Assembly (NCBI GenBank): GCA_033239125.1
Contig: BSWB01000001.1
Location: forward strand, 140,569,981 to 140,633,980
Length of the DNA stretch: 64,000 bases
Direction of reading: 5' to 3'
From: Fagopyrum homotropicum
Taxonomy: Eukaryota > Streptophyta > Magnoliopsida > Caryophyllales > Polygonaceae
A program made the position numbers and the translations under genes. Every line of letters starts with the position of its first letter. The stretch's first letter is position 1. Positions 52,621-62,868 of this stretch are shown here, in pieces. The notes under the pieces were generated by a model. It worked only from the letters and a program-made list of their open reading frames with translations. It searched no databases and was not told the origin of the DNA.

Positions 52621-55600
52621 TTAGGTCGTTAACCCCATCCCCTTGGCTGACTTTTGAACTAAGTCCCTAGCCAAGCTCTTGGTTAAGTGATCGGCTAGAT
52701 TATTGTGGGTTCTCACAAAATCGACCGATATTATACCGTGAGTTATGAGCTCTCTAACCGAGCTATGTCTCACACCAAGATGTCTTGATTTCCCATTGTA
52801 CGTTTGGCTATAAGCTTTAGCCAACGTAGCTGCACTATCACAATGAATCGAGATAGGAGAAACCGGTTTTGGCCATAGAGGAATTTCTAGAACCAAATTT
52901 CTTAGCCATTCAGCTTCCTTGCCGGCAGCGGCAAGTGCCACAAACTCGGACTCCATGGTCGAGGTTGTGATGCATGTTTGCTTCTTTGAAGCCCACGAAA
53001 TGGCACCACCACCTAACAAGAAAACCCATCCTGTGGTGGATGAGTGATCATCTAGATTAGTGATCCATGACGCATCCGAGTAGCCTTCTATCACTGAAGG
53101 ATACTTACTGTACAAGATGCCAAAACCCATGGTCCCCTTGAGGTACCTAAGCACACGCCTTAGTGCCTTCCAATGTTGTGAGCTAGGACAACTTGTGTAC
53201 CTACTCAATTTACCAATGGCAAAAGCAATATCTGGCCTAGTGCTTGTCATTGCATACATGCAACATCCTATTACTTGTGCATACTCAAGTTGAGAGACAG
53301 CTGATCCTTGGTTGGGCATCAACTTCTCACTTGAGTCCATAGGAGTACTAACAATTGTACTTTTATCACATTGGAAGCGTTTGACAATCTTCTCAATGTA
53401 GTGTGATTGCGTGAGGCTTAAGCCTTTAGAATCACGTTTGATTCTTATGCCTAGAATCACATCCGCCTCACCTAAGTCTTTCATAGAAAACTTAGTGGAC
53501 AAGAAATCCTTAGTAAGATCTACTTGTCTTTGGTTTGTTCCAAAGATCAACATGTCATCAACATATAAGCATATGATCACACCTTGACTGGTATGATCAA
53601 ACTTACTATAGACACACTTGTCAGCTTGATTTATCTTAAATCCATTTGACAATACAACATCATCAAACTTTTGATGCCATTGTTTTGGAGCTTGCTTTAG
53701 TCCATACAAGGATTTGACCAAGCGACATACTTTGTGCTCTTGTCCTTTTAAAACAAACCCTTCAGGTTGTCTCATATACACTTCCTCATCTAGATCACCA
53801 TTAAGGAATGCTGTCTTGACATCCATTTGATGAATCACTAGATTATGTATAGCCGCCATAGCTATTAATAACCTAATGGTTGTAAACCTAGCCACCGGAG
53901 CATATGTGTCAAAGTAATCGACACCTTCCCTTTGTCTAAAGCCTTGGATGACCAAGCGTGCTTTAAACTTGTCAATGGAACCGTCAACTTTCATCTTCCT
54001 CTTGAAGATCCATTTGCATCCCAAAGGTTTGCAACCGGAAGGAAGGTTGGCTAACTCCCATGTATGATTGCCCATAATGGAGTCCATCTCCTCTTGGATT
54101 TCTTCCTTCCAAAAGGCAATATCTTGAGACTTCATGGCCTCATCAAATGTTTTTGGATCCTCATCCATATGAAAGTAAGAGTGACGATCCATTTCATTAT
54201 CCCTTGACCCTTCAACCAAGAACACTTGGAAAATTGATTTTTGGGACAAATTATTGCTCATAGGAGCAATCTCTGGCAAGTCAAGCCCGTGAGACGCTTC
54301 CCAGGATTCATCTTGAATCCTACGATGCTTGTTTGGGTGTTCCTCATCTAAAGTCATGTTGATCACTTCCCTAGGCCTAGGAGCCGAGGTGAAGCGATCT
54401 TCATCAAAGATGGCATCCCTAGACTCTATTACGGTATTAACCGAGATGAAGTCATTTGGTTCTATCACATAGAACCTATAAGCTTTGGAGTGTTCTGCAT
54501 AGCCAATGAACACACACTCAACACCTTTTTCACCTAAAGTTTTACGTTTGTTGTCATTGAGCCTTACTATGGCTCGACATCCCCAAACTCGTAAGTAATG
54601 TAGGTTTGGCTTCCTTTTGAACCATAGTTCATAAGGAGTTTTCTTGCTTCTTTTGTTTGGAACACGATTAAGCAAGTAGTTTGCCGTGAGCATAGCTTCA
54701 CCCCAAAACGAATGCTTAAGACCCGAGTAAGATAACATGGCATTTACCATCTCTTTAAGCACTCGGTTCTTTCGTTCGGCCACACCATTTGATTGTGGTG
54801 TGTAAGGTGCCGTGGTCTCATGTATGATCCCGACACTCTCGAAATATTCCTTATCCATAAATTCACCACCACGATCCGTGCGTAGTCTTTTTATTAAGGT
54901 ACCTTGTTGTAACTCAGATTCATTCTTGAATACATAGAATTTGTCTAAGGCATCACTCTTTGCAAAGAGTAGATATACGTAACAATACCTAGAGTAATCA
55001 TCTATGAATGTTACGTAATACTTCTTCTTTCCTAATGAAGGAGTAGAGTGCAAGTCGCCTAGATCCGAGTGGACTAAGCCGAGCATTGATTGTTCTCTTT
55101 CAACTCTAGGAAATGGAAGTCTTGTTATCTTGGTCAACATGCACGTTTTACACTTGTCTTTTGGCAAGTCAAGTTTAGGTAAAATACCATCCTTAGTCAT
55201 GGCATTCATACGCTTAAAATGAACGTGTCCAAGTCGTGCATGCCATTTAACAAAATCACAATTGGAAGAAGAAGAAGAAGAAGAAGAAGAAGAAGAAGAA
55301 GAAGAAGAAGAAGAAGAAGAAGAAGAAGACAATGTAAACAAACTGTTCTTGTTTATATTACTATTAGAAAGTTTATTACATAAAGAGAGAAGAAACATAT
55401 TATTGTTCCAATGGCCAAAGCCTACAAATGTTCCTCTCCTAGATAATACATAGCGGTCGGCTTCTATGACTTGTTTGAAGCCAAGTCTATTGAGTATACC
55501 ACCAGAAACCACATTCTTTCTAATGGCCGGTGCATGTAGTACATTTGACAAGACTAGAGTCTTGCCACTTGTGAAGTACAGATCAACCCGTCCTCTTCCT

Positions 55601-56712
55601 AGAACGGGGGTGGTAGACTCGTTTCCCATATGTATGAGTGCTCCATCGTTTGCAATAGCGTATGTCTTGAACCAACGCCGATCTTTGCAAACATGAGTTG
55701 TTGCACCCGAGTCCACCCACCATCCAAGGTCATCATCCTGCATGGACAAACATTCAAAAGTCAATGACACATAATTCAAATCAGAATTTATATCAAAGTT
55801 AGAATCAAGACTCATAAGTGAGTCACCTTGGTTTAATGGGTTTTGGCCACTTTGGCCTCCACCCTTGGATCCATCGTCCTTAACCTTGCAATCCCGCTTG
55901 AAGTGGCCAGTCTTGCCACACTTCCAACAAGAACCTTTTGGTTTCTTGTCCACATTATCCTTTTTGGACTTCTTGGACTTATTTCCCTTGTCCTTGCCTT
56001 TGTCCTTTCCTTTGAACCTCTTCCTTTTGCCCTTGCCATCCATCATGTTGGCCTCGTGGGAAGTAGAAGTTTTATCTTCCTTCTTGAGTCCCCCTTCTTG
56101 TGCCCTAAGGCCTTGTTCAATTTGAAGGTGAGAGCCAAGTTCCACCAACGTGAGTTCTTCCTTCTTGTGCTTTAGCACATGGCGGAAGTCCTTCCACGAA
56201 GGGGGGAGCTTATCCATTATAGACGAAACCGCAATGGCCTCATCCATATGCATGGCATGTTGAGTGAACCTCCCAAGAATCCGGAGCAATTCATTGTATT
56301 GTTCCATTACCGGCCTTGAGTCCACCATTTTATATGAGTTAAAATCCGAGACTAAGAATTTGCGAGATGAAGCATCCTCTGCCATGTACTTAGACTCCAG
56401 TTGATCCCACATTGATGTTGATGACTCTACACTTTGGTAGACATCAAACAATGCATCACTCATGCCATTGAGAATATGACCACGACATATGTAGTCATCA
56501 TTATCCCATTTGCTCCTTCGTCGGACAGCCTCTATCTCCTCCACCATATCATCAACCGGCTCGGCCGGTCTAGGTGTAGTGAGTACATAAGCGACTTTTA
56601 GTGTAGTCAAGAGGAAGTGCATTTTCTTTTGCCACCTCCTAAAGTCTACACCCTCAAACTTATCCAACTTCCCAAAACGAGAAGTCATTTCTGTCATTAA
56701 CGTCTTACTCAT
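52621..56712 (-). CDS. Copia gag-pol polyprotein 1 (1363 aa)
   Basis: A single intact frame, usual for plant copia. Gag (about 1-255) with FRRWQKKMHFLLTTLK; CCHC knuckle CWKCGKTGHFKRDC near 261-274; protease WWVDSGATTHVC near 330; a Ser homopolymer of over 20 residues near 460-485; integrase with WHARLGHVHF near 487, CKTCMLTK, DDYSRYCYVYL near 572, TDRGGEF near 608 and SNGVAERKNR near 640; RT with FKARLVIQGFRQ and YVDDMLIFG near 1047; RNase H with GYSDASW near 1210 and TMESEF near 1255, ending in a DHLTKSL motif. All catalytic residues I can check are present. Lineage is probably Tork-like, with low certainty. Confidence 0.96.
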   Translation of the reverse strand: MSKTLMTEMTSRFGKLDKFEGVDFRRWQKKMHFLLTTLKVAYVLTTPRPAEPVDDMVEEIEAVRRRSKWDNDDYICRGHILNGMSDALFDVYQSVESSTSMWDQLESKYMAEDASSRKFLVSDFNSYKMVDSRPVMEQYNELLRILGRFTQHAMHMDEAIAVSSIMDKLPPSWKDFRHVLKHKKEELTLVELGSHLQIEQGLRAQEGGLKKEDKTSTSHEANMMDGKGKRKRFKGKDKGKDKGNKSKKSKKDNVDKKPKGSCWKCGKTGHFKRDCKVKDDGSKGGGQSGQNPLNQGDSLMSLDSNFDINSDLNYVSLTFECLSMQDDDLGWWVDSGATTHVCKDRRWFKTYAIANDGALIHMGNESTTPVLGRGRVDLYFTSGKTLVLSNVLHAPAIRKNVVSGGILNRLGFKQVIEADRYVLSRRGTFVGFGHWNNNMFLLSLCNKLSNSNINKNSLFTLSSSSSSSSSSSSSSSSSSSSSSNCDFVKWHARLGHVHFKRMNAMTKDGILPKLDLPKDKCKTCMLTKITRLPFPRVEREQSMLGLVHSDLGDLHSTPSLGKKKYYVTFIDDYSRYCYVYLLFAKSDALDKFYVFKNESELQQGTLIKRLRTDRGGEFMDKEYFESVGIIHETTAPYTPQSNGVAERKNRVLKEMVNAMLSYSGLKHSFWGEAMLTANYLLNRVPNKRSKKTPYELWFKRKPNLHYLRVWGCRAIVRLNDNKRKTLGEKGVECVFIGYAEHSKAYRFYVIEPNDFISVNTVIESRDAIFDEDRFTSAPRPREVINMTLDEEHPNKHRRIQDESWEASHGLDLPEIAPMSNNLSQKSIFQVFLVEGSRDNEMDRHSYFHMDEDPKTFDEAMKSQDIAFWKEEIQEEMDSIMGNHTWELANLPSGCKPLGCKWIFKRKMKVDGSIDKFKARLVIQGFRQREGVDYFDTYAPVARFTTIRLLIAMAAIHNLVIHQMDVKTAFLNGDLDEEVYMRQPEGFVLKGQEHKVCRLVKSLYGLKQAPKQWHQKFDDVVLSNGFKINQADKCVYSKFDHTSQGVIICLYVDDMLIFGTNQRQVDLTKDFLSTKFSMKDLGEADVILGIRIKRDSKGLSLTQSHYIEKIVKRFQCDKSTIVSTPMDSSEKLMPNQGSAVSQLEYAQVIGCCMYAMTSTRPDIAFAIGKLSRYTSCPSSQHWKALRRVLRYLKGTMGFGILYSKYPSVIEGYSDASWITNLDDHSSTTGWVFLLGGGAISWASKKQTCITTSTMESEFVALAAAGKEAEWLRNLVLEIPLWPKPVSPISIHCDSAATLAKAYSQTYNGKSRHLGVRHSSVRELITHGIISVDFVRTHNNLADHLTKSLARDLVQKSAKGMGLTT
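55265..55329. repeat. (GAA)n microsatellite inside copia pol 1
   Basis: About 65 bp of GAA on the plus strand, encoding a Ser run on the minus strand between protease and integrase. The copy in interior 2 (61374-61432) is 6 bp shorter. Confidence 0.95.
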
Positions 56713-56765
56713 TATTGATCAATCCAATCCTACAAAACAATTAACAATAAATACACTTAGAAGAT
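56713..56765 (-). other. Copia leader 1 without a recognisable PBS
   Basis: Only 53 bp separate LTR 2 from the gag ATG. After the LTR end CCAACA the minus strand reads ATCTTCTAAGTG; there is no TGG-initial sequence and no TGGTATCAGAGC. A TTTTGTAG just before the ATG resembles a splice acceptor. Confidence 0.75.
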
Positions 56766-58191
56766 TGTTGGATTTTCGGTGTCCGGTTTTAGACCAAAGG
56801 GCCGTAGTCTCACTTATGTGAGTAGACGGTTCTCCCAATTGCCAAACAAATTAATATAATTATCTTGAACTAAAAACTAGTTATTAACCAAGGGTTTGTA
56901 ATCTCCACAAAGGAGTAGACAAAACCCAACCAAGAGTTTGTAATCTCCACAAAGGAGTAGACAAAACCCAATCAAGAGTTTGTAGTCTCCAAAGGAGTAG
57001 ACAAAACTCAACCAAGAGTTTGTAATCTCCACAAAGGAGTAGACAAAACTCAATCAAGAGTTTGTAGTCTCCAAAGGAGTAGACAAAACTCAAGCAAGAG
57101 TTTGTAATCTTCAAAAAGGAGTAGACAAAACTCTAATAGAAGTTAAGTTCAATTACACGTCTTATAAACCGGTTGTTATATGTTAAAACCATTGACTTGG
57201 ATAATGTAATGAGTCATTCATAAATGAATTTTCCTTCTAAGTGTATTCTCCCCTACACCGGGAATATCCAAATACCTTAGTGGGATAAAACGTTACACGT
57301 TACAAACACTAAGTAAGAGACTTACTTGTCTTACTTTGTAGAAAGGGTATTCCTAGGTTTTGTCAATACAAAACCAAACTAAGATGGATGCCTATCCTTT
57401 GTCAATACAAAGGAACTATACTGGTCTTTCGAGTTTTGCAAACAAGCTTATAAGAAGGCCTATCCAATGTCAATACAATGGAACTAGAAGCTTTATTGTT
57501 GCAAAAACGAATAAATGAATCAAGTGCAAATGGCTCTCCCTTTTATAGGCATAGGGGGCCACGGTTTTGGGGAGTTAAAAGCGGTTAAAAGCGGTTAAAA
57601 ACGGTTATGGAAGTTACTTGGAAGTTACTTAGAAGATGTGCCTTGAAGCCCTAGAAAGCCCGAGGCCCGAGGCCCACATAGGGAGCCCAAAACCGCTCCC
57701 CGGAGCTAGCTTAGAGCTAGCTTATTTTTCTTGGTCCAAACACTTCCAATGAGCTTCATTCACTTTAATATATCTAGGGTAAGCTCCAAGATCCTCAAAT
57801 ACTCAATATCTTAGCTCAAGCTAGTGTAGCTCCTTAAGAAGCTCACTAGCTGCTTCATTGACATTCACTAAGCATTTGAGCTTGGATTGCTCCCAGTTTT
57901 TAACCACATATTCTTTAGCCAATATAAGGCCTAAGAACCAAAGGTGTGCCGATAAAATGTGGCTAAAAAGCCCCAAACGTCGGCCTTCTAAAAGCTAGCA
58001 CAAGTTGACCTTGTCGTGAATCACCTTGCTTTGATTCGACTCCCCTTATAATACTAGCTGTTCTTAGTGCCGGTCACTTGGCTTGCCTCCCGCAACCCGG
58101 ACCATAGTGACACACATGTGAACAACTCATTGCACCTTGTCACAAGACAAGCTCAACGGTTACAATGAAGACTTAGCCCAAATCTCCAACA
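56766..58191 (-). repeat. Copia LTR 2 (shared by both units)
   Basis: 1426 bp, serving as 5' LTR for interior 1 and 3' LTR for interior 2. By eye identical to the visible part of LTR 3 and different from LTR 1 at about seven positions. No gene. Confidence 0.95.
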
Positions 58192-58729
58192 TTCCTCCCC
58201 CATTTGAGCAAAGTCAAGAAACTTTTAATAGACATACATCCAAACAAAATATTCGCATAATCATAAATGTCTTTCGATTGAATTTATTGAATTAGTATAA
58301 TTACACATTCTGCACTAAAGAATTGCGGTGTCCTAATGGATTGAACCACTCAACTTGTTTAAGTACATGAAGGCAACATACACGAAATTTACATTTCCTT
58401 TACAAATAAATGACACATTTAAAGGCTATTGTGTCCTAATCCTTTAATGAACATATAGGCGAGTCGACCATCTACTCCCTCGAAGAAGCCTTGACACTTC
58501 ACGTTCACGTAGCCAACTCTCTTTTGATCTTGCACCTATAATTGCAATTTTTCAAAAGAGTTGTTAAGAAATTACATATTTCAAACTATACATATTATAT
58601 AGGCACAGAGCATTACCTTGGATGGACATTTTATGCTCACAACTTCTTGGAATGGGCTTTCCTCATTGAATTCGGCTAAGGCATCAAGCCATAGGCGAAT
58701 TGGGTGTCCCACGACAAGTCGTTATCAAT
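58192..58729 (-). other. Copia interior 2, 3' untranslated region and polypurine tract
   Basis: Same as 52083-52620; AAATGGGGGAGGAA abuts LTR 2 (58205-58192). One difference seen: TTGTGG in unit 1 is TTGCGG here. Confidence 0.85.
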
Positions 58730-61700
58730 TTAGGTCGTTAACCCCATCCCCTTGGCTGACTTTTGAACTAAGTCCCTAGCCAAGCTCTTGGTTAAGTGAT
58801 CGGCTAGATTATTGTGGGTTCTCACAAAATCGACCGATATTATACCGTGAGTTATGAGCTCTCTAACCGAGCTATGTCTCACACCAAGATGTCTTGATTT
58901 CCCATTGTACGTTTGGCTATAAGCTTTAGCCAACGTAGCTGCACTATCACAATGAATCGAGATAGGAGAAACCGGTTTTGGCCATAGAGGAATTTCTAGA
59001 ACCAAATTTCTTAGCCATTCAGCTTCCTTGCCGGCAGCGGCAAGTGCCACAAACTCGGACTCCATGGTCGAGGTTGTGATGCATGTTTGCTTCTTTGAAG
59101 CCCACGAAATGGCACCACCACCTAACAAGAAAACCCATCCTGTGGTGGATGAGTGATCATCTAGATTAGTGATCCATGACGCATCCGAGTAGCCTTCTAT
59201 CACTGAAGGATACTTACTGTACAAGATGCCAAAACCCATGGTCCCCTTGAGGTACCTAAGCACACGCCTTAGTGCCTTCCAATGTTGTGAGCTAGGACAA
59301 CTTGTGTACCTACTCAATTTACCAATGGCAAAAGCAATATCTGGCCTAGTGCTTGTCATTGCATACATGCAACATCCTATTACTTGTGCATACTCAAGTT
59401 GAGAGACAGCTGATCCTTGGTTGGGCATCAACTTCTCACTTGAGTCCATAGGAGTACTAACAATTGTACTTTTATCACATTGGAAGCGTTTGACAATCTT
59501 CTCAATGTAGTGTGATTGCGTGAGGCTTAAGCCTTTAGAATCACGTTTGATTCTTATGCCTAGAATCACATCCGCCTCACCTAAGTCTTTCATAGAAAAC
59601 TTAGTGGACAAGAAATCCTTAGTAAGATCTACTTGTCTTTGGTTTGTTCCAAAGATCAACATGTCATCAACATATAAGCATATGATCACACCTTGACTGG
59701 TATGATCAAACTTACTATAGACACACTTGTCAGCTTGATTTATCTTAAATCCATTTGACAATACAACATCATCAAACTTTTGATGCCATTGTTTTGGAGC
59801 TTGCTTTAGTCCATACAAGGATTTGACCAAGCGACATACTTTGTGCTCTTGTCCTTTTAAAACAAACCCTTCAGGTTGTCTCATATACACTTCCTCATCT
59901 AGATCACCATTAAGGAATGCTGTCTTGACATCCATTTGATGAATCACTAGATTATGTATAGCCGCCATAGCTATTAATAACCTAATGGTTGTAAACCTAG
60001 CCACCGGAGCATATGTGTCAAAGTAATCGACACCTTCCCTTTGTCTAAAGCCTTGGATGACCAAGCGTGCTTTAAACTTGTCAATGGAACCGTCAACTTT
60101 CATCTTCCTCTTGAAGATCCATTTGCATCCCAAAGGTTTGCAACCGGAAGGAAGGTTGGCTAACTCCCATGTATGATTGCCCATAATGGAGTCCATCTCC
60201 TCTTGGATTTCTTCCTTCCAAAAGGCAATATCTTGAGACTTCATGGCCTCATCAAATGTTTTTGGATCCTCATCCATATGAAAGTAAGAGTGACGATCCA
60301 TTTCATTATCCCTTGACCCTTCAACCAAGAACACTTGGAAAATTGATTTTTGGGACAAATTATTGCTCATAGGAGCAATCTCTGGCAAGTCAAGCCCGTG
60401 AGACGCTTCCCAGGATTCATCTTGAATCCTACGATGCTTGTTTGGGTGTTCCTCATCTAAAGTCATGTTGATCACTTCCCTAGGCCTAGGAGCCGAGGTG
60501 AAGCGATCTTCATCAAAGATGGCATCCCTAGACTCTATTACGGTATTAACCGAGATGAAGTCATTTGGTTCTATCACATAGAACCTATAAGCTTTGGAGT
60601 GTTCTGCATAGCCAATGAACACACACTCAACACCTTTTTCACCTAAAGTTTTACGTTTGTTGTCATTGAGCCTTACTATGGCTCGACATCCCCAAACTCG
60701 TAAGTAATGTAGGTTTGGCTTCCTTTTGAACCATAGTTCATAAGGAGTTTTCTTGCTTCTTTTGTTTGGAACACGATTAAGCAAGTAGTTTGCCGTGAGC
60801 ATAGCTTCACCCCAAAACGAATGCTTAAGACCCGAGTAAGATAACATGGCATTTACCATCTCTTTAAGCACTCGGTTCTTTCGTTCGGTCACACCATTTG
60901 ATTGTGGTGTGTAAGGTGCCGTGGTCTCATGTATGATCCCGACACTCTCGAAATATTCCTTATCCATAAATTCACCACCACGATCCGTGCGTAGTCTTTT
61001 TATTAAGGTACCTTGTTGTAACTCAGATTCATTCTTGAATACATAGAATTTGTCTAAGGCATCACTCTTTGCAAAGAGTAGATATACGTAACAATACCTA
61101 GAGTAATCATCTATGAATGTTACGTAATACTTCTTCTTTCCTAATGAAGGAGTAGAGTGCAAGTCGCCTAGATCCGAGTGGACTAAGCCGAGCATTGATT
61201 GTTCTCTTTCAACTCTAGGAAATGGAAGTCTTGTTATCTTGGTCAACATGCACGTTTTACACTTGTCTTTTGGCAAGTCAAGTTTAGGTAAAATACCATC
61301 CTTAGTCATGGCATTCATACGCTTAAAATGAACGTGTCCAAGTCGTGCATGCCATTTAACAAAATCACAATTGGAAGAAGAAGAAGAAGAAGAAGAAGAA
61401 GAAGAAGAAGAAGAAGAAGAAGAAGAAGAAGACAATGTAAACAAACTGTTCTTGTTTATATTACTATTAGAAAGTTTATTACATAAAGAGAGAAGAAACA
61501 TATTATTGTTCCAATGGCCAAAGCCTACAAATGTTCCTCTCCTAGATAATACATAGCGGTCGGCTTCTATGACTTGTTTGAAGCCAAGTCTATTGAGTAT
61601 ACCACCAGAAACCACATTCTTTCTAATGGCCGGTGCATGTAGTACATTTGACAAGACTAGAGTCTTGCCACTTGTGAAGTACAGATCAACCCGTCCTCTT

Positions 61701-62815
61701 CCTAGAACGGGGGTGGTAGACTCGTTTCCCATATGTATGAGTGCTCCATCGTTTGCAATAGCGTATGTCTTGAACCAACGCCGATCTTTGCAAACATGAG
61801 TTGTTGCACCCGAGTCCACCCACCATCCAAGGTCATCATCCTGCATGGACAAACATTCAAAAGTCAATGACACATAATTCAAATCAGAATTTATATCAAA
61901 GTTAGAATCAAGACTCATAAGTGAGTCACCTTGGTTTAATGGGTTTTGGCCACTTTGGCCTCCACCCTTGGATCCATCGTCCTTAACCTTGCAATCCCGC
62001 TTGAAGTGGCCAGTCTTGCCACACTTCCAACAAGAACCTTTTGGTTTCTTGTCCACATTATCCTTTTTGGACTTCTTGGACTTATTTCCCTTGTCCTTGC
62101 CTTTGTCCTTTCCTTTGAACCTCTTCCTTTTGCCCTTGCCATCCATCATGTTGGCCTCGTGGGAAGTAGAAGTTTTATCTTCCTTCTTGAGTCCCCCTTC
62201 TTGTGCCCTAAGGCCTTGTTCAATTTGAAGGTGAGAGCCAAGTTCCACCAACGTGAGTTCTTCCTTCTTGTGCTTTAGCACATGGCGGAAGTCCTTCCAC
62301 GAAGGGGGGAGCTTATCCATTATAGACGAAACCGCAATGGCCTCATCCATATGCATGGCATGTTGAGTGAACCTCCCAAGAATCCGGAGCAATTCATTGT
62401 ATTGTTCCATTACCGGCCTTGAGTCCACCATTTTATATGAGTTAAAATCCGAGACTAAGAATTTGCGAGATGAAGCATCCTCTGCCATGTACTTAGACTC
62501 CAGTTGATCCCACATTGATGTTGATGACTCTACACTTTGGTAGACATCAAACAATGCATCACTCATGCCATTGAGAATATGACCACGACATATGTAGTCA
62601 TCATTATCCCATTTGCTCCTTCGTCGGACAGCCTCTATCTCCTCCACCATATCATCAACCGGCTCGGCCGGTCTAGGTGTAGTGAGTACATAAGCGACTT
62701 TTAGTGTAGTCAAGAGGAAGTGCATTTTCTTTTGCCACCTCCTAAAGTCTACACCCTCAAACTTATCCAACTTCCCAAAACGAGAAGTCATTTCTGTCAT
62801 TAACGTCTTACTCAT
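58730..62815 (-). CDS. Copia gag-pol polyprotein 2 (1361 aa)
   Basis: Same domains and intact frame as the 1363-residue copy. By eye the only protein differences are a Ser homopolymer shorter by two residues and Ala to Thr in the integrase motif SNGV(A/T)ERKNR, just before the catalytic Glu. That Ala is strongly conserved in copia integrases, so unit 2 might have a weakened integrase. RT (YVDDMLIFG), protease (DSGATTH), knuckle and RNase H are unchanged. The start is set by the same ATG context as unit 1. Confidence 0.96.
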   Translation of the reverse strand: MSKTLMTEMTSRFGKLDKFEGVDFRRWQKKMHFLLTTLKVAYVLTTPRPAEPVDDMVEEIEAVRRRSKWDNDDYICRGHILNGMSDALFDVYQSVESSTSMWDQLESKYMAEDASSRKFLVSDFNSYKMVDSRPVMEQYNELLRILGRFTQHAMHMDEAIAVSSIMDKLPPSWKDFRHVLKHKKEELTLVELGSHLQIEQGLRAQEGGLKKEDKTSTSHEANMMDGKGKRKRFKGKDKGKDKGNKSKKSKKDNVDKKPKGSCWKCGKTGHFKRDCKVKDDGSKGGGQSGQNPLNQGDSLMSLDSNFDINSDLNYVSLTFECLSMQDDDLGWWVDSGATTHVCKDRRWFKTYAIANDGALIHMGNESTTPVLGRGRVDLYFTSGKTLVLSNVLHAPAIRKNVVSGGILNRLGFKQVIEADRYVLSRRGTFVGFGHWNNNMFLLSLCNKLSNSNINKNSLFTLSSSSSSSSSSSSSSSSSSSSNCDFVKWHARLGHVHFKRMNAMTKDGILPKLDLPKDKCKTCMLTKITRLPFPRVEREQSMLGLVHSDLGDLHSTPSLGKKKYYVTFIDDYSRYCYVYLLFAKSDALDKFYVFKNESELQQGTLIKRLRTDRGGEFMDKEYFESVGIIHETTAPYTPQSNGVTERKNRVLKEMVNAMLSYSGLKHSFWGEAMLTANYLLNRVPNKRSKKTPYELWFKRKPNLHYLRVWGCRAIVRLNDNKRKTLGEKGVECVFIGYAEHSKAYRFYVIEPNDFISVNTVIESRDAIFDEDRFTSAPRPREVINMTLDEEHPNKHRRIQDESWEASHGLDLPEIAPMSNNLSQKSIFQVFLVEGSRDNEMDRHSYFHMDEDPKTFDEAMKSQDIAFWKEEIQEEMDSIMGNHTWELANLPSGCKPLGCKWIFKRKMKVDGSIDKFKARLVIQGFRQREGVDYFDTYAPVARFTTIRLLIAMAAIHNLVIHQMDVKTAFLNGDLDEEVYMRQPEGFVLKGQEHKVCRLVKSLYGLKQAPKQWHQKFDDVVLSNGFKINQADKCVYSKFDHTSQGVIICLYVDDMLIFGTNQRQVDLTKDFLSTKFSMKDLGEADVILGIRIKRDSKGLSLTQSHYIEKIVKRFQCDKSTIVSTPMDSSEKLMPNQGSAVSQLEYAQVIGCCMYAMTSTRPDIAFAIGKLSRYTSCPSSQHWKALRRVLRYLKGTMGFGILYSKYPSVIEGYSDASWITNLDDHSSTTGWVFLLGGGAISWASKKQTCITTSTMESEFVALAAAGKEAEWLRNLVLEIPLWPKPVSPISIHCDSAATLAKAYSQTYNGKSRHLGVRHSSVRELITHGIISVDFVRTHNNLADHLTKSLARDLVQKSAKGMGLTT
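61374..61432. repeat. (GAA)n microsatellite inside copia pol 2
   Basis: About 59 bp, two units shorter than in copy 1. Confidence 0.95.
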
Positions 62816-62868
62816 TATTGATCAATCCAATCCTACAAAACAATTAACAATAAATACACTTAGAAGAT
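62816..62868 (-). other. Copia leader 2 without a recognisable PBS
   Basis: Identical in layout to 56713-56765, so the missing PBS is common to both units rather than a private deletion. Confidence 0.75.

Noticed and set aside
55262..55453. Poly-Glu open frame on the plus strand (also 61371-61556)
   Set aside because: Antisense reading of the GAA repeat that encodes poly-Ser in the copia polyprotein.
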